64,000 nt of DNA from Dehalococcoidia bacterium (GCA_022824925.1 JAJDYW010000037.1:1-64000); one strand, 5' to 3'; shown: positions 50,208 through 63,415, counted from the first letter of the stretch. Translations and numbers: made by a program. Notes: generated by a model not told the origin, from the letters alone.

Positions 50208-50769
50208 GACCGTTATGAGCATGCGGGGCGATGTACCACGCCCTAGGCATGAGGCCAGGCGCTCGTATCGGTGGATGACGACGCTGGCGGTGGCAAGGTC
50301 ACCCCGCTGCCAGCGCCGCACGACGGACTCGTCCCTCTCATCGGAAGCCCACTCACTCACGGGCAGCATCCATATCGGTCCGGTTTGGAGCCCAATCGGC
50401 GTCGCAACCCTATGGCCAGAGGCCAGGCGGCAAAGCCGGCCCGGCGCCCGCTGCGACGACGACGCTCGTATGCGGCAGCTCATCCCCCGACAGGAAAACG
50501 ATCAGCGGAGCCGCCGCAGCTAGGGCTCACCCACGTTGCCCGTGCCACCCAGTCGATCGGCAGGTTCACCACCTCTTCTCTTCCAACGAACAACAGGGGC
50601 AATAGTGACGCTCGACGCGTCGAATAGAGTGATGAAGGCGTCTTCGTAGCCTCCTGGCCAGCTGAGAGACGGGACAAGCGCCGAGGCCAACAGTGGAATC
50701 TGGACGGGCTGCATCGGTTAGGGCATCGCGTCGCCACCAGCCCTGGCGCTCGTTCCGGCCCAGGGGGTG
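50208..50769. other. Gap without supported gene (island edge)
   Basis: This 562-bp gap lies between the last island gene and the tRNA. Short frames occur on both strands (for example 50480-50737 minus) but none has a ribosome site, recognisable motif or steady codon bias. I see no integrase remnant or repeat of the tRNA 3' end. Confidence 0.5.
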
Positions 50770-50841
50770 CTCCCCGGCGAGGATTCGAACCTCGAACCTA
50801 GCGGTTAACAGCCGCTCGCTCTACCGTTGAGCTACCGGGGA
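50770..50841 (-). tRNA. tRNA-Asn (GTT)
   Basis: On the minus strand the sequence folds as a 72-nt tRNA. It has a 7-bp acceptor stem TCCCCGG/CCGGGGA, D-arm GCTC...GAGC, anticodon arm AGCGG-CTGTTAA-CCGCT with anticodon GTT, T arm CGAGG-TTCGAAT-CCTCG and discriminator G. No CCA is encoded. Its 3' end faces the defence island. Confidence 0.95.
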
Positions 50842-50942
50842 ACGGGCTCTCAGTTTCGGGCGGCGGGGGAGAACGGGCAACAGGCCGGCCCCGCCATTCG
50901 CCTGCGTGTTGGCCCTTCGTTGCCCTCTGCTACAGTGGAGGC

Positions 50943-52283
50943 ATGGCCGCCTCGCCCACGGGGCATCGACCCCTTCCCTGGCCCCGTCGGATCTGGAGGT
51001 TCTGGCTCGTCGCCTGGAACTTCCTCGCCATCTACCTGGGGTACAAGCGCATCCAGAAGACGCCCTGGCTGAGCGAGGCGGAACGCACCGAGCGATACCG
51101 TGCCCGGCACCGCGTCACGGGCGAGCGCCTCTACCGGCTGGCGGTACGCCTGCAGGGCCTCCTGATCAAGGCGTGCCAGTTCCTCAGCAGTCGCGCCGAC
51201 GTGGCCCCGCCGGAGCTCGTGGCGGTGTTGAGCCGGCTGCAGGACGCCGTGCCCCCACGGTCGTACGACGAGGTGGCGGCGCAGATTCGACGGGAGCTCG
51301 GCGGGCCGCCCGAGGAGGTCTTCGGAAGCTTCGAGCGGGAGCCGATCGCGGCGGCCTCGCTGGCGCAGGTGCACCGGGCGAAGACGCACGATGGTCGCGA
51401 CGTGGCGGTGAAGGTCCAGTACCAGGGCATCGCGCGGGTGGTGGAGACGGACCTGCGATCGATCGCCCTGCTGATCCGCATCCTCGCGCGGATCGAGCCG
51501 AAGTACGACTTCCGCATGCTCATCAGCGAGATGGCCGACTACACGCCGCGGGAGCTCGAATTCGTGGTCGAGGGGGAGAGCGCGGAGCGGGTCGCGCGGG
51601 AGCTGGCGCACCGGAAGGACGTGCGCGTGCCCGAGATCGTGTGGGAGCACACGTCCCGGCGGGTGCTGACGATGGAGTACATCGACGGGATCAAGATCTC
51701 GGCGACGGACGAGCTGGTGGCGGCGGGAGTCGACCCGGACGTGGTGGCGCGCATCATGATGGAGGCGTACTGCGAGCAGATCCTCGTGAACGGCTTCTTC
51801 CACGCGGATCCGCACCCGGGGAACCTGCTCGTGCTGCCGGGGCCGGTGGTGGTGTTCCTCGACTTCGGGATGAGCAAGAACCTGCCGGACGACTTCCGGC
51901 GGACCTACAACCGCTTCACGCTGGCGGTCCTGAGCCAGAACGACTCGGCGATGCTGAAGGGATTCCAGGACCTCGGCTTCCGCACGCGCCACGACGACCC
52001 GGAGCTGCTGGTGGCGCTGGGACGCTCGTTCTTCGAGTCGGCGGGGCCGGAGCAGCGCCCCTACGCCGACGCGGAGGTGGTGGGCGAGGTGAACGAGCGC
52101 CTCTCGCGGCTGCTCTCGGAGAACCCGATCACGGAGGTGCCTTCGGACATCCTCCTGATCCTGCGGGTGCTCGGCCTGATGAGCGGGCTGCAGAAGCGGC
52201 TCGACAGCACGGTCGACGTGGCGGACACGATCACGCCGTTCGCACAGGCGCAGGTCGCGGGGGAGGCGGCGGGGGCCAGCTAG
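50943..52283 (+). CDS. ABC1/UbiB-family atypical kinase
   Basis: A 446-residue protein of the ABC1/ADCK/UbiB family: an N-terminal membrane-associated helix, a KxGQ-like motif here changed to KACQ (LIKACQFLSSRADVAP), the Ala-rich nucleotide loop AASLAQVHRA with Lys in VAVKVQY, catalytic-loop NGFFHADPHPGNLLV and DFG region VVVFLDFGMSK. These kinases act in isoprenoid-quinone or lipid metabolism. The end may reach a C-terminal helix near GLMSGLQKRL. GGAGG lies just 2 nt before the ATG, so the start is slightly uncertain. Confidence 0.88.
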   Translation: MAASPTGHRPLPWPRRIWRFWLVAWNFLAIYLGYKRIQKTPWLSEAERTERYRARHRVTGERLYRLAVRLQGLLIKACQFLSSRADVAPPELVAVLSRLQDAVPPRSYDEVAAQIRRELGGPPEEVFGSFEREPIAAASLAQVHRAKTHDGRDVAVKVQYQGIARVVETDLRSIALLIRILARIEPKYDFRMLISEMADYTPRELEFVVEGESAERVARELAHRKDVRVPEIVWEHTSRRVLTMEYIDGIKISATDELVAAGVDPDVVARIMMEAYCEQILVNGFFHADPHPGNLLVLPGPVVVFLDFGMSKNLPDDFRRTYNRFTLAVLSQNDSAMLKGFQDLGFRTRHDDPELLVALGRSFFESAGPEQRPYADAEVVGEVNERLSRLLSENPITEVPSDILLILRVLGLMSGLQKRLDSTVDVADTITPFAQAQVAGEAAGAS

Positions 52284-52353
52284 AGGGCGATGGCGTGGCA
52301 TCCGGCCCCTGCAAGCTGTAAGCTTTTCCGAAACAATAGAGACGAAGGGGCAG

Positions 52354-52740
52354 ATGCCGGTCAACGACGCGGTTGTGATCACCGACCACGAGAACCAGGC
52401 CCGGGAGTTCCTGGGGAAGGCCCGCGACTATCTGAATGGGGGCGATCTGCACCAGGCGTCCGAGAAGGGCTGGGGGGCAGCGGCCCACATGGCGAAGGCC
52501 GTGGCAGTCGCCCAGGGCTGGGAGTACGAGACGCACGCCGACTTCAGCGTCGTGCTGAACCAGGCGTGGCAGGCGACGGGGAATGATCGGCTGCGAGCGC
52601 TCCGCGGCATCGCGAACGACCTGCATGGCAACTACTACCGTCGAAAGCGGCACCTGAACGCCGAGGTCATCGGGCGGGACATCGAGAGCGTGGCCGAACT
52701 CGTCGAGGCGCTGGCGGCGCTGACGAGCCCGTCCCCATGA
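52354..52740 (+). CDS. HEPN-like/PaREP1-type protein
   Basis: A 128-residue all-helical protein: NQAREFLGKARDYLNGGDLHQASEKGWGAAAHMAKAVAVAQGW, a HEPN/PaREP1-like helical pair. The tail is HGNYYRRKRHLNAEVIGRDIESVAELVEALAAL. The classical catalytic R-x4-H motif is not evident. Homologues are often paired with a nucleotidyltransferase, but none is adjacent; the pyr leader follows. Role unknown. Confidence 0.6.
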   Translation: MPVNDAVVITDHENQAREFLGKARDYLNGGDLHQASEKGWGAAAHMAKAVAVAQGWEYETHADFSVVLNQAWQATGNDRLRALRGIANDLHGNYYRRKRHLNAEVIGRDIESVAELVEALAALTSPSP

Positions 52741-52788
52741 GCAGCCGGGGCTGGACGCTAGTCCGCCGAATCCGCTAACCTAACTGAG

Positions 52789-52821
52789 CCCTTTAAGGCG
52801 GTCCCGAGAGGCTGCCAAGGG
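52789..52821 (+). promoter_or_regulatory. PyrR-binding RNA hairpin in pyr leader
   Basis: CCCTT (52789-52793) pairs with AAGGG (52817-52821). Inside lies GGC/GCC and the PyrR-loop consensus GTCCCGAGAGGCT (52801-52813). The AAGGG arm is part of the ribosome binding site AAGGGAGGAGG of the leader ORF, so PyrR-UMP binding should hide it and repress translation, as described for Mycobacterium smegmatis. This is a translational rather than attenuation-type switch. Confidence 0.8.
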
Positions 52822-52834
52822 AGGAGGCGCCGCC

Positions 52835-52897
52835 ATGAGCGGCATGCGCTGCGCGCGTACGCGAATTCCCCACCTGACCCCGGTGTTCCCCCGATGA
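52835..52897 (+). CDS. pyr leader peptide, coupled to pyrR
   Basis: A 20-codon ORF (begins [10 protein letters not shown], ends TPVFPR) whose stop TGA overlaps the pyrR start ATG by 2 bases (ATGA). Its ribosome site AAGGGAGGAGG is 7 nt upstream and within the PyrR hairpin, while pyrR itself has no obvious site. Translation of pyrR should therefore depend on the leader. The peptide sequence itself is probably unimportant. Confidence 0.65.
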   Translation: MSGMRCARTRIPHLTPVFPR

Positions 52898-53448
52898 GTC
52901 CCGTTGAGCTGCAGCGGGGCCCCGAGGTGGCGCGCACCATCCGGCGGCTCGCGCACGAGATCGTGGAGAGCAACGGCGGGGCGCGGAACCTGGTGCTGGT
53001 GGGACTGTTGACACGCGGCGTTCCCCTGGCGGAGCGGTTGGCGGCGGCAATCGAGGCGTTCGAGGGCCTGAAACCGCCGGTGGGCCGGCTCGACATCGGG
53101 CTCTACCGCGACGACCTCGGCCAGCGCGAGCACTTCCCCCCCGTCCGTCCGAGCGACATCCCGGCCGGGCTCGACGACGCGACCGTCGTCCTCGTCGACG
53201 ACGTGCTCTTCACGGGGCGCACGGTGCGGGCGGCGATGGACGCGATCATGGACTTCGGACGGCCGGCGCGGGTGCGCCTGGCGGTCATGGTCGACCGGGG
53301 GCACCGGGAGCTGCCCATCCGGCCCGACTTCGTGGGCCGCAACATCCCGACGGCGCCGTCGCAGACGGTCGACGTGCGCCTGGCGGAGATCGACGACGAG
53401 GACGCTATCTACCTGATGGAGGGAGCCGAACGTCATGGTGAGCATTGA
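52894..53448 (+). CDS. pyrR: Bifunctional pyr operon regulator/uracil phosphoribosyltransferase
   Basis: A 184-residue PyrR. It has the PRPP-binding loop [20 protein letters not shown], the N-terminal [22 protein letters not shown], and the RNA-binding Arg-rich surface region ([26 protein letters not shown]). It senses UMP and controls the operon through the upstream hairpin, and also makes UMP from uracil. It overlaps pyrB by 14 bp. Confidence 0.96.
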   Translation: MSPVELQRGPEVARTIRRLAHEIVESNGGARNLVLVGLLTRGVPLAERLAAAIEAFEGLKPPVGRLDIGLYRDDLGQREHFPPVRPSDIPAGLDDATVVLVDDVLFTGRTVRAAMDAIMDFGRPARVRLAVMVDRGHRELPIRPDFVGRNIPTAPSQTVDVRLAEIDDEDAIYLMEGAERHGEH

Positions 53449-54466
53449 ACCGGCGACCCCGGAAGCGGTCACGGAGGAGGCGCCCGCGCCCGCGGGCTCG
53501 TCTTCGGCAGGGGCGGGCCCCGTGTGGACGAGTAAGGACCTGCTCGACACGGACGTGCTTTCGAGCGAGGAGATCGAGCTGGTCCTGGAGACGGCGGAGG
53601 CGATGGCGGAGGTGCGGGAGCGGCCGGTGGGGCGGGTGGCGACGCTGCGGGGCACGACGGTCGTAACCCTCTTCTACGAGAACAGCACGCGCACGCGCGC
53701 GAGCTTCGAGATCGCGGCCAAGGCGCTGGGCGCGGACGTCATCAACCTGGCCGCGGCGGGCAGCAGCGTGGGCAAGGGCGAGTCGCTCATCGACACGGTG
53801 CGCACGATCGAGGCGGTGGGGGCGGACATCCTCGTGATGCGCCACCCGAGCTCGGGGGCGGCGGCCCTGGCCGCGCGCCATACCGAGGCGAGCGTCATCA
53901 ACGGCGGGGACGGCGCCCACGCGCACCCCACGCAGGCGCTGCTGGACCTGTACACGATGCGCCGCCACGTGGGCGACCTCGCGGGCCGCAAGGTGGTCAT
54001 CGTGGGGGATGTGCTGCACAGTCGCGTGGCGCGCTCGAACCTGTGGGCGCTGCGGGCGGCGGGGGCGCAGGTCACGCTGTGCGGGCCGGCGACGCTCCTG
54101 CCGCGGTCGCTGCGAGCACGGGCGGGGTACGAGGGGCCGGGCGGCTGCGAGGTCACGAGCGACCTCGGAGAGGCGCTGCTGGGGGCGGACGTGGTGATGG
54201 CGCTGCGCATCCAGCGGGAGCGCCAGGAGCAGGGCCTGCTGCCCTCCCTGCGCGAGTACGTCCGCCAGTACCAGATCACGGAGGAGCGGCTGGCGCGGGC
54301 GAATCCGGGGGCGCTGGTGATGCACCCCGGCCCGATGAACGAAGGCGTCGAGATCGCCACCGAGGTCGCGCACGGCCTGCGCTCGGTGGTGGAGGAGCAG
54401 GTCACGAACGGGGTGGCGGTCCGCATGGCCATCCTCTACCTGATGGCGACGGCGAGGCGGTCATGA
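53435..54466 (+). CDS. pyrB: Aspartate carbamoyltransferase catalytic subunit
   Basis: A 343-residue enzyme that condenses carbamoyl phosphate with aspartate. Seen: carbamoyl-phosphate site [40 protein letters not shown] and [10 protein letters not shown]. An N-terminal extension of about 35 Ala/Glu/Pro-rich residues precedes the usual start. No pyrI is present. It overlaps pyrC by 4 bp. Confidence 0.95.
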   Translation: MVSIEPATPEAVTEEAPAPAGSSSAGAGPVWTSKDLLDTDVLSSEEIELVLETAEAMAEVRERPVGRVATLRGTTVVTLFYENSTRTRASFEIAAKALGADVINLAAAGSSVGKGESLIDTVRTIEAVGADILVMRHPSSGAAALAARHTEASVINGGDGAHAHPTQALLDLYTMRRHVGDLAGRKVVIVGDVLHSRVARSNLWALRAAGAQVTLCGPATLLPRSLRARAGYEGPGGCEVTSDLGEALLGADVVMALRIQRERQEQGLLPSLREYVRQYQITEERLARANPGALVMHPGPMNEGVEIATEVAHGLRSVVEEQVTNGVAVRMAILYLMATARRS

Positions 54467-55782
54467 GCACCATCCTGATTCGAGGCGGACGCCTCATCGA
54501 CCCCGCAGCGGGCCTGGACCAGCCGGGCGACGTTTTGATCGAGGGCGGCCTCGTGCAGGCGGCCGGCGGGACCATCGAGGCAAGCGGAGCGGAGGTGGTC
54601 GAGGCGGCGGGGTGCATCGTGACGCCGGGGTTCATCGACCTGCACGCCCACCTGCGGGAGCCGGGATTCGAGCAGAAGGGCACGATGGCGACGGAGACGG
54701 AGGCAGCGTTGCGGGGCGGCTTCACGACGGTCTGCTCGATGCCGAACACGGAGCCGGCGCCGGACAGCGCGCCGGCGGTCGAGGGGCTGCTGCAGATCAT
54801 CGCGCAGGATGCGCGCGTGCGCGTCCTGCCGGTGGGGTCGACGACGGCGGGGCGGCGCGGGGAGCGGCTGGCGGCGTTGAGCGAGCTGGCAGAGGCGGGC
54901 TGCGTCGCCATCAGCGACGACGGCAGCCCCATCGCGGCCGACCTGATGCGGAACGCCCTCACCCTCGCAGCGGCGCTGGGGCTGGTGGTGGCGGAGCACT
55001 GCGACGAGCCCTCGTTGAGCCGGAACGGCTCGATGCACGAGGGCGCCGTCAGCGAGCGGCTCGGGCTTCCGGGGCAGCCGGTGGCCGCGGAGACGGCGGC
55101 GATAGCCCGGAACATCGAACTCTGCGAGCTTACCGGGGGCAGGCTGCACATCATGCACATCACGACGGCGAGGGGCGTGGAGCTGGTGGCGCGCGCGAAG
55201 GAGCGCGGGCTGCCGGTCACGTGCGAGGTCACGCCGAGCCACCTCTTCCTGACGGACGAGGCGGTGGCGGGCAGCGACCCCACGCCGGCCTACGACACTT
55301 CGGCGAAGGTGAACCCGCCACTACGCACGGAAACGGACCGGCGGGCGCTGCTCGCAGGCCTGAACGCGGGCGTCATCGACGCGATCGCGACGGACCACGC
55401 GCCGCACGCGCCCGAGGAGAAACTGTGCGAGTTCGACCTCGCGCCGTTCGGCATCAGCTGCGCGGAGACGGCGCTCGCGACCGTGACCACGCTGGCGGCG
55501 CGCGGCGAGCTGGACCTGGGGGTGGCGCTCGGAGCGCTCACGCAGGGTCCGGCAGCGACCTTCGCGCTGGGTGACCACGTCTCCGGCATCGGGACGCTCG
55601 CCGCCGGGGCGCCCGGTGACGTGACCATCTTCGACCCGGACGAGCGCTGGGCGGTCGACCCCTCCCGGTTCGCCTCGAAGGGACGCAACACGCCCTTGGC
55701 GGGGATGGAGCTGCTAGGCCGCGTACGCGCGGTCGTGGTGGCGGGCGAGCTGCGGCACGCGGTGGAGACAGCGCATGTCTGA
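54463..55782 (+). CDS. pyrC: Dihydroorotase
   Basis: A 439-residue amidohydrolase of the class I (metal-binding) dihydroorotase type: DLHAHLREPG (H-x-H), GGFTTVCSMPNTEP, HIMHITTARGVEL and DAIATDHAPHAPEEK. It closes carbamoyl-aspartate to dihydroorotate. The ATG is fixed by the ATGA overlap with pyrB, and the gene overlaps carA by 8 bp. Confidence 0.95.
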   Translation: MSTILIRGGRLIDPAAGLDQPGDVLIEGGLVQAAGGTIEASGAEVVEAAGCIVTPGFIDLHAHLREPGFEQKGTMATETEAALRGGFTTVCSMPNTEPAPDSAPAVEGLLQIIAQDARVRVLPVGSTTAGRRGERLAALSELAEAGCVAISDDGSPIAADLMRNALTLAAALGLVVAEHCDEPSLSRNGSMHEGAVSERLGLPGQPVAAETAAIARNIELCELTGGRLHIMHITTARGVELVARAKERGLPVTCEVTPSHLFLTDEAVAGSDPTPAYDTSAKVNPPLRTETDRRALLAGLNAGVIDAIATDHAPHAPEEKLCEFDLAPFGISCAETALATVTTLAARGELDLGVALGALTQGPAATFALGDHVSGIGTLAAGAPGDVTIFDPDERWAVDPSRFASKGRNTPLAGMELLGRVRAVVVAGELRHAVETAHV

Positions 55783-56929
55783 CGCTCGGCTGGCGCTCGC
55801 CGACGGGAGCGTGTTCGAGGGCCGCGCGGTGGGCGCTCCCGGGCACGCGGGCGGCGAGGTTGTCTTCAACACCTCCATGACAGGGTACCAGGAGATGCTC
55901 ACGGACCCCTCGTACGCGGGCCAGCTGCTGACGCTGACGTACCCGATGATCGGGAACTACGGGGTGGACGCGGCGGTGGAGGAGTCGGGGCAGATCCAGC
56001 CGCGGGGGCTCATCGTGCGCGAGGTGGCGCCCGTCGCGAGCCACCCGCGCGCGGCGAGCGACCTCGCGACGTTCCTGGCGGAGCGCGGCGTTGTCGCCAT
56101 CGACGGCATCGACACGCGCGCGGTGACGCGCCGCATCCGGCAGCACGGCGTCATGCTGGGCGTGATCACGACCGATCCGCCGGAGGCGGCGCTGGAGCGC
56201 GTGCGCGCCCTGCCGGACTACGACGGCATCGACTGGGCGGCGCAGGTCACGACGGAAGAGGGGTACGGCTGGGGTTCGTTCGCCCGGGCGAACGACCTGC
56301 GCCCCGCGGTCGAGCCGAGGGCGAACAAGGCAGTCGCGGGGGAGGGGTTGGGCGCGCGGCGGAAGGTCGCGCTCATCGACGGCGGGGTGAAGCGCAACAT
56401 CATGCGTTCGCTGACCGCCCGCAACTGCGACATCACGGTCCTCCCCATCGACGCAACGGCCGAGGACGTGCTCGCGCTGGAGCCCTCGGGCGTGCTGTGG
56501 TCCCCGGGCCCGGGGGATCCACAGGTGCAGAACTTTCAGGTGGAGGAGGCGCGCAAGCTGATCGGCGCCGTGCCCCTGTTCGGCATCTGCCTGGGGCACC
56601 AGGTGATCGCACGGGCGCTGGGGGCGGGCACCTTCAAACTGCCCTTCGGACACCGCGGGGCGAACCACCCCGTGCGCGACGCACGCACGGGCACGGTCAC
56701 GATCACGTCCCAGAACCACGGATACGCCGTCGACCCCGAGGGGCTGGCGGCCTCGGCGGAGGTAAGCCACGTGAACCTGAACGACGGCACGGTCGAAGCG
56801 CTCACCATGCGCAGCGAGCCGGTGATGACCATCCAGTACCACTCCGAGGCGAGCCCCGGACCGCTCGACAGCATGGGCATGTTCGACCGCTTCGTGGAGT
56901 TGATGGCGACAGCGGAGGGAACGGCATGA
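55775..56929 (+). CDS. carA: Carbamoyl-phosphate synthase small subunit
   Basis: A 384-residue glutamine amidotransferase subunit. The N-terminal domain has [25 protein letters not shown] and the C-terminal class I GATase has the nucleophile in [17 protein letters not shown] and SQNHGYAVD. It supplies ammonia to CarB. It overlaps the next gene by 4 bp. Confidence 0.96.
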   Translation: MSDARLALADGSVFEGRAVGAPGHAGGEVVFNTSMTGYQEMLTDPSYAGQLLTLTYPMIGNYGVDAAVEESGQIQPRGLIVREVAPVASHPRAASDLATFLAERGVVAIDGIDTRAVTRRIRQHGVMLGVITTDPPEAALERVRALPDYDGIDWAAQVTTEEGYGWGSFARANDLRPAVEPRANKAVAGEGLGARRKVALIDGGVKRNIMRSLTARNCDITVLPIDATAEDVLALEPSGVLWSPGPGDPQVQNFQVEEARKLIGAVPLFGICLGHQVIARALGAGTFKLPFGHRGANHPVRDARTGTVTITSQNHGYAVDPEGLAASAEVSHVNLNDGTVEALTMRSEPVMTIQYHSEASPGPLDSMGMFDRFVELMATAEGTA

Positions 56930-57375
56930 CGCGCGCGACGGAGACGAAGCTGGCCACGAGCGCCGACGCAGCCGCGGTCGCGTCGATCGCGCACGCGCTG
57001 CGGGGGGAGGCGAACACGAGCCTTCCCGAGCTCGACGTGGAGGGCGCGCGGGCCTGGCTCGGGCGGCTGGAGGAGGGCGGGGCGGCCGTACTCGCGCTGG
57101 ACGGATCGATACCGGTCGCCTTCGGGGCGGTCGAGGAGACGGCGGACGAGCCCGGGATCGCCGAGCTGGGCGTGTGGGTGGTGCCCGACCACCGCCGCCG
57201 AGGGATCGCCACCGAGCTCGCGGAGGAGCTGCTGGAGCTGGCCCGGGAGCGCGGCCTGCGGCGCATCCGCGGGCGCCTGCCGGAGGGCAACGAGCCCGCG
57301 CTCAGCTTCCTCTCCGCCATCGGGGGGATGGTTCCCCTGCGAAACCCCGACATGACCTTCGAGTTGCCCCTCTAG
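56926..57375 (+). CDS. GNAT acetyltransferase within pyr operon
   Basis: A 149-residue GNAT N-acetyltransferase: [53 protein letters not shown] (motif A with RRRGIA) and [26 protein letters not shown]. It is inserted between carA and carB with carA overlapping by 4 bp and the next gene following at 0 bp. Substrate unknown; location does not by itself show a pyrimidine role. Confidence 0.85.
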   Translation: MTRATETKLATSADAAAVASIAHALRGEANTSLPELDVEGARAWLGRLEEGGAAVLALDGSIPVAFGAVEETADEPGIAELGVWVVPDHRRRGIATELAEELLELARERGLRRIRGRLPEGNEPALSFLSAIGGMVPLRNPDMTFELPL

Positions 57376-57854
57376 ATGGCAGCCGTGAGCAGCAAGCACC
57401 GCCCCCTGCCGCCAACCCGCAGCGGCCCCCTTCCCCGCGACACGCAGGCGGGGGGCCAGGCCGCGAGCTGGGCCGGCGTGCTGGTCGCGCTGGCGGCGAC
57501 GGCGCTGACCATGGCCGCGCTCACGTTCGTCGCGGCGTTCGCCGGCGAGAACGTGGCCGGGGAGGAAGCGGGGCGGTTCTGGGCGTTGCTCTTCGCGGGG
57601 GCGCTGGCGCTCTGCGGGCTCTTTCTCGCGGCGCTGGGCCTGGTCCTGCAGGGCGAGGGCGCGCCGTCGGGCAGCCGCCACGTCGTGCCGGTGGCGACCG
57701 GCGTGGCGACGGGCGCAGTCGTGGGGGCGCTGCTCCTGGAGGGGGCGGGCCGCGAAGCGGTCCTGCCGCTGCTGCTCCTGCTGCTGGCGACGCCGCCCGT
57801 GCGGGGCGCGCTGGCGTGGATCTTGAGGCGACAGGGAACGAGGGGGAGCAGGCG

Positions 57855-57858
<4 letters not shown>
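57376..57858 (+). CDS. Small membrane protein within pyr operon
   Basis: A 160-residue protein with about four hydrophobic helices ([89 protein letters not shown]) and a basic tail. It starts directly after the GNAT stop and overlaps carB by 4 bp. No family is recognised. Confidence 0.65.
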
Positions 57859-61105
<3,247 letters not shown>

Positions 61106-61109
<4 letters not shown>

Positions 61110-61870
61110 TTCAGGAACGGGCGACGGTCCTCTCGAACGAACCGTGCTACGAGGGGGGCTACGTCGTCTGGCTCGACGCGCCGGGGGTCGCGGCGGCGGG
61201 CCACACGCCGGGGCAGTTCGTGATGGTGCGCTGTTCGCCGGAGGGCGGCGAGCCGGAGTTCTCGCGCGCGTTCAGCTTCCACCGCGCGGAGGACGGGCGG
61301 ATCGCGCTCCTGTACGCAGTCGCGGGGGAGGGAACGGCCTGGCTCGCGGACCGGCGGCGGGGGGATCCCGTTTCGCTCTACGGTCCGCTGGGGAAGGGGT
61401 TCCGGCTGCCGGAAGGCACGGGCAACCTGCTGCTGGTGGCGGGGGGCGTGGGCGTCGCGCCGATGGTCGACCTGGCGGAAGTGGCCCTCGCCCGGGGCCA
61501 CCAGGTGACGGCGATGATGGGTGCGCGCACGGCCTCGCAGTTGCTGCCGGCCTCCTGCTGGCCGAGCGAGGTCGAGTACGTGGTGGTCACGGAGGACGGG
61601 TCGCAGGGGCTGCGGGGGAGGGTCACGGAGCACCTGGACGACTACGTGGCGTGGTCGAGCAAGCTGTACGCCTGCGGCCCGAACGCGATGTTTGCATCGA
61701 TGGCGGAGGCGCTGCGCGACAACGGCCGGCGGCAGAACCCGGAGATCCTGATGGAAGAGAACATGCCCTGCGGCTGGGGGCTGTGCTACGGCTGCGCAAT
61801 CTTCACGCGCCACGGGGTGCGACTCTGCTGCAAGGACGGGCCCCGCTTCAACCTCTTCGACGTGTTCTAG
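61106..61870 (+). CDS. pyrK: Dihydroorotate dehydrogenase electron-transfer subunit
   Basis: A 254-residue FAD/[2Fe-2S] subunit. It has the flavin-binding start GQFVMVRCS and RAFSFHR, NAD-binding [23 protein letters not shown] and Cys ligands in [19 protein letters not shown]...RLCCKDG. It feeds electrons to a PyrD-type (class 1B) dehydrogenase, whose gene is not in the window. It overlaps carB by 4 bp and ends the operon. Confidence 0.9.
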
Positions 61871-61927
61871 CGGACAACAACAACCTTGTGCTAGCATAGC
61901 TGCGCCACGGCAGGACACCCGACCGAG

Positions 61928-62242
61928 ATGTCAGCAGCGCAGCAATCAGGCGAACACGCCAGGGACTACGGCAGCCCCGCAACGTGGGGGGATGTCGAGC
62001 ACGCGCGCCAATCGACCGAAGTGCGGATCGCAGGCGTCGAAACGCAGATGGCCGAGATGGAGACCCGGCTCGAAAGGAAGATCGGCGATCTGCGGACGGA
62101 GATGACGGCGATGGAGGGCAGGCTGGAGCGGCAGATAGCCGGGGTGGAGACGCGCCTGATCCGCTGGTCCGCCGGACTGGCCGTCGCGGGAGGGGTTGCC
62201 GTCATCGGGTTCCTCGTCGGCATCCTGCAAGCCGTTGACTGA
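61928..62242 (+). CDS. Coiled-coil protein with C-terminal membrane helix
   Basis: A 104-residue protein: heptad-rich helix (VEHARQSTEVRIAGVETQMAEMETRLERKIGDL, repeated ETRLERKIGDLRTEM/EGRLERQIAGVETRL units) then one transmembrane helix (GLAVAGGVAVIGFLVGILQAVD). It resembles small tail-anchored DUF1640-like proteins. A -10-like TAGCAT lies upstream at 61893-61898. Function unknown. Confidence 0.65.
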   Translation: MSAAQQSGEHARDYGSPATWGDVEHARQSTEVRIAGVETQMAEMETRLERKIGDLRTEMTAMEGRLERQIAGVETRLIRWSAGLAVAGGVAVIGFLVGILQAVD

Positions 62243-62263
62243 GTCAAGCGGCGGCCACAGGGG

Positions 62264-62293
62264 TTGCGAACGCCTGTTCTAGCATCGTAGGAT
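62264..62293 (+). promoter_or_regulatory. recA promoter with SOS (LexA) box
   Basis: -35 TTGCGA (62264-62269), 18-bp spacer, -10 TAGGAT (62288-62293). The box CGAAC-GCCT-GTTC (62267-62279) lies across it and fits the Gram-positive/actinobacterial LexA consensus GAAC-N4-GTTC. It should make recA damage inducible. Confidence 0.7.
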
Positions 62294-62321
62294 TCCATCC
62301 AACACGACGGGAGAGCGGGAC

Positions 62322-63410
62322 ATGGCCACACGAGACGCCAAGCGGGAAGCCAAGCAGGAAGAGGACCGGAAGCGCGCGCTCGACCTGGCCCTGGGCCAGA
62401 TCGAGAAGCAGTACGGCCAGGGCGCCGTCATGAAGATGGGCGAGGCGAGCGCCAACATGACCGTCGCGGGCATCTCCACGGGGTCGCTCTCGCTGGACAT
62501 CGCGCTCGGGATCGGCGGCATTCCCCGCGGGCGCGTGACGGAGATCTACGGGCCGGAGTCGGCGGGGAAGAGCACGCTCGCCCAGCACGTGATCGCGCAG
62601 GCCCAGCGCGAAGGTGGGGCCGTCGCGTACATCGACGTCGAGCACGCACTCGACCCCTCCTACGCGCAGGACCTCGGCATCAACACGGAAGACCTGCTCA
62701 TCAGCCAGCCGGACACGGGCGAGCAGGCGCTGGAGATCTGCGAGGCGCTCGTGCGCTCCAACGCGATCGACTGCATCGTGGTGGACTCCGTGGCCGCGCT
62801 CGTGCCCCGCGCCGAGATCGAGGGCGAGATGGGGGACACGCACGTGGGTCTGCAGGCGCGGCTCATGTCGCAGGCATTGCGCAAGCTGACGGCGACGATC
62901 TCGCGAACGAGCACGGCCGTCATCTTCATCAACCAGCTCCGGGAGAAGGTCGGGGTGGTCTTCGGGAACCCGGAGGTGACGCCGGGCGGGCGGGCGCTGA
63001 AGTTCTACTCGTCCGTGCGCATCGAGCTCCGCGGCATCGAGAGCATCAAGAAGGGCACGACCGTCATCGGGCGGCGCGTGCGGGCGAAGGTCGTGAAGAA
63101 CAAGGTGGCGGCGCCCTTCCGCACGGCCGAGTTCGACATCATGTTCGCGAACCCGCGCGGGATCAGCCGCACGGCGGACGTGGTCGACCTGGGGGCGGAG
63201 TCGGGCATCCTCACGAAGTCGGGGGCGTTCTACAGCTACGGCGACCTGCGCATCGGGCAGGGGCGGGAGGCGGCCAAGGCCTTCCTCCACGAGAACCTCG
63301 ACATCCTCGATGCGATCGAGCGCGACCTGCGGCTGGAGGCCGGCCTTCCCGTCGCGGATGCCGCGGACCCGGACGCTGCCGAGACGGCGCTCGCGGCGGG
63401 CGCCTCCTAG
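62322..63410 (+). CDS. recA: Recombinase A
   Basis: A 362-residue RecA: Walker [10 protein letters not shown], Walker [17 protein letters not shown]1/L2 DNA-binding loops and the Glu-Lys interface [26 protein letters not shown]. The N-terminus carries [22 protein letters not shown]. Drives homologous recombination and LexA cleavage. An Ala/Asp-rich tail ends it. It is 6 bp upstream of recX. Confidence 0.98.
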   Translation: MATRDAKREAKQEEDRKRALDLALGQIEKQYGQGAVMKMGEASANMTVAGISTGSLSLDIALGIGGIPRGRVTEIYGPESAGKSTLAQHVIAQAQREGGAVAYIDVEHALDPSYAQDLGINTEDLLISQPDTGEQALEICEALVRSNAIDCIVVDSVAALVPRAEIEGEMGDTHVGLQARLMSQALRKLTATISRTSTAVIFINQLREKVGVVFGNPEVTPGGRALKFYSSVRIELRGIESIKKGTTVIGRRVRAKVVKNKVAAPFRTAEFDIMFANPRGISRTADVVDLGAESGILTKSGAFYSYGDLRIGQGREAAKAFLHENLDILDAIERDLRLEAGLPVADAADPDAAETALAAGAS

Positions 63411-63415
63411 GTCCA

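Noticed and set aside
50043..50483. Minus-strand ORF with a hydrophobic stretch
   Set aside because: Overlaps the end of the unknown gene at 49716-50207 in antisense; the hydrophobic run comes from its acidic tail read backward.
37548..50769. Prophage or integrative element with integrase
   Set aside because: No integrase, capsid, portal or terminase gene and no tRNA-end repeat are visible in the window.
50850..52382. 510-codon minus-strand frame opposite the UbiB-type gene
   Set aside because: Antisense; low-complexity Arg/His-rich translation.
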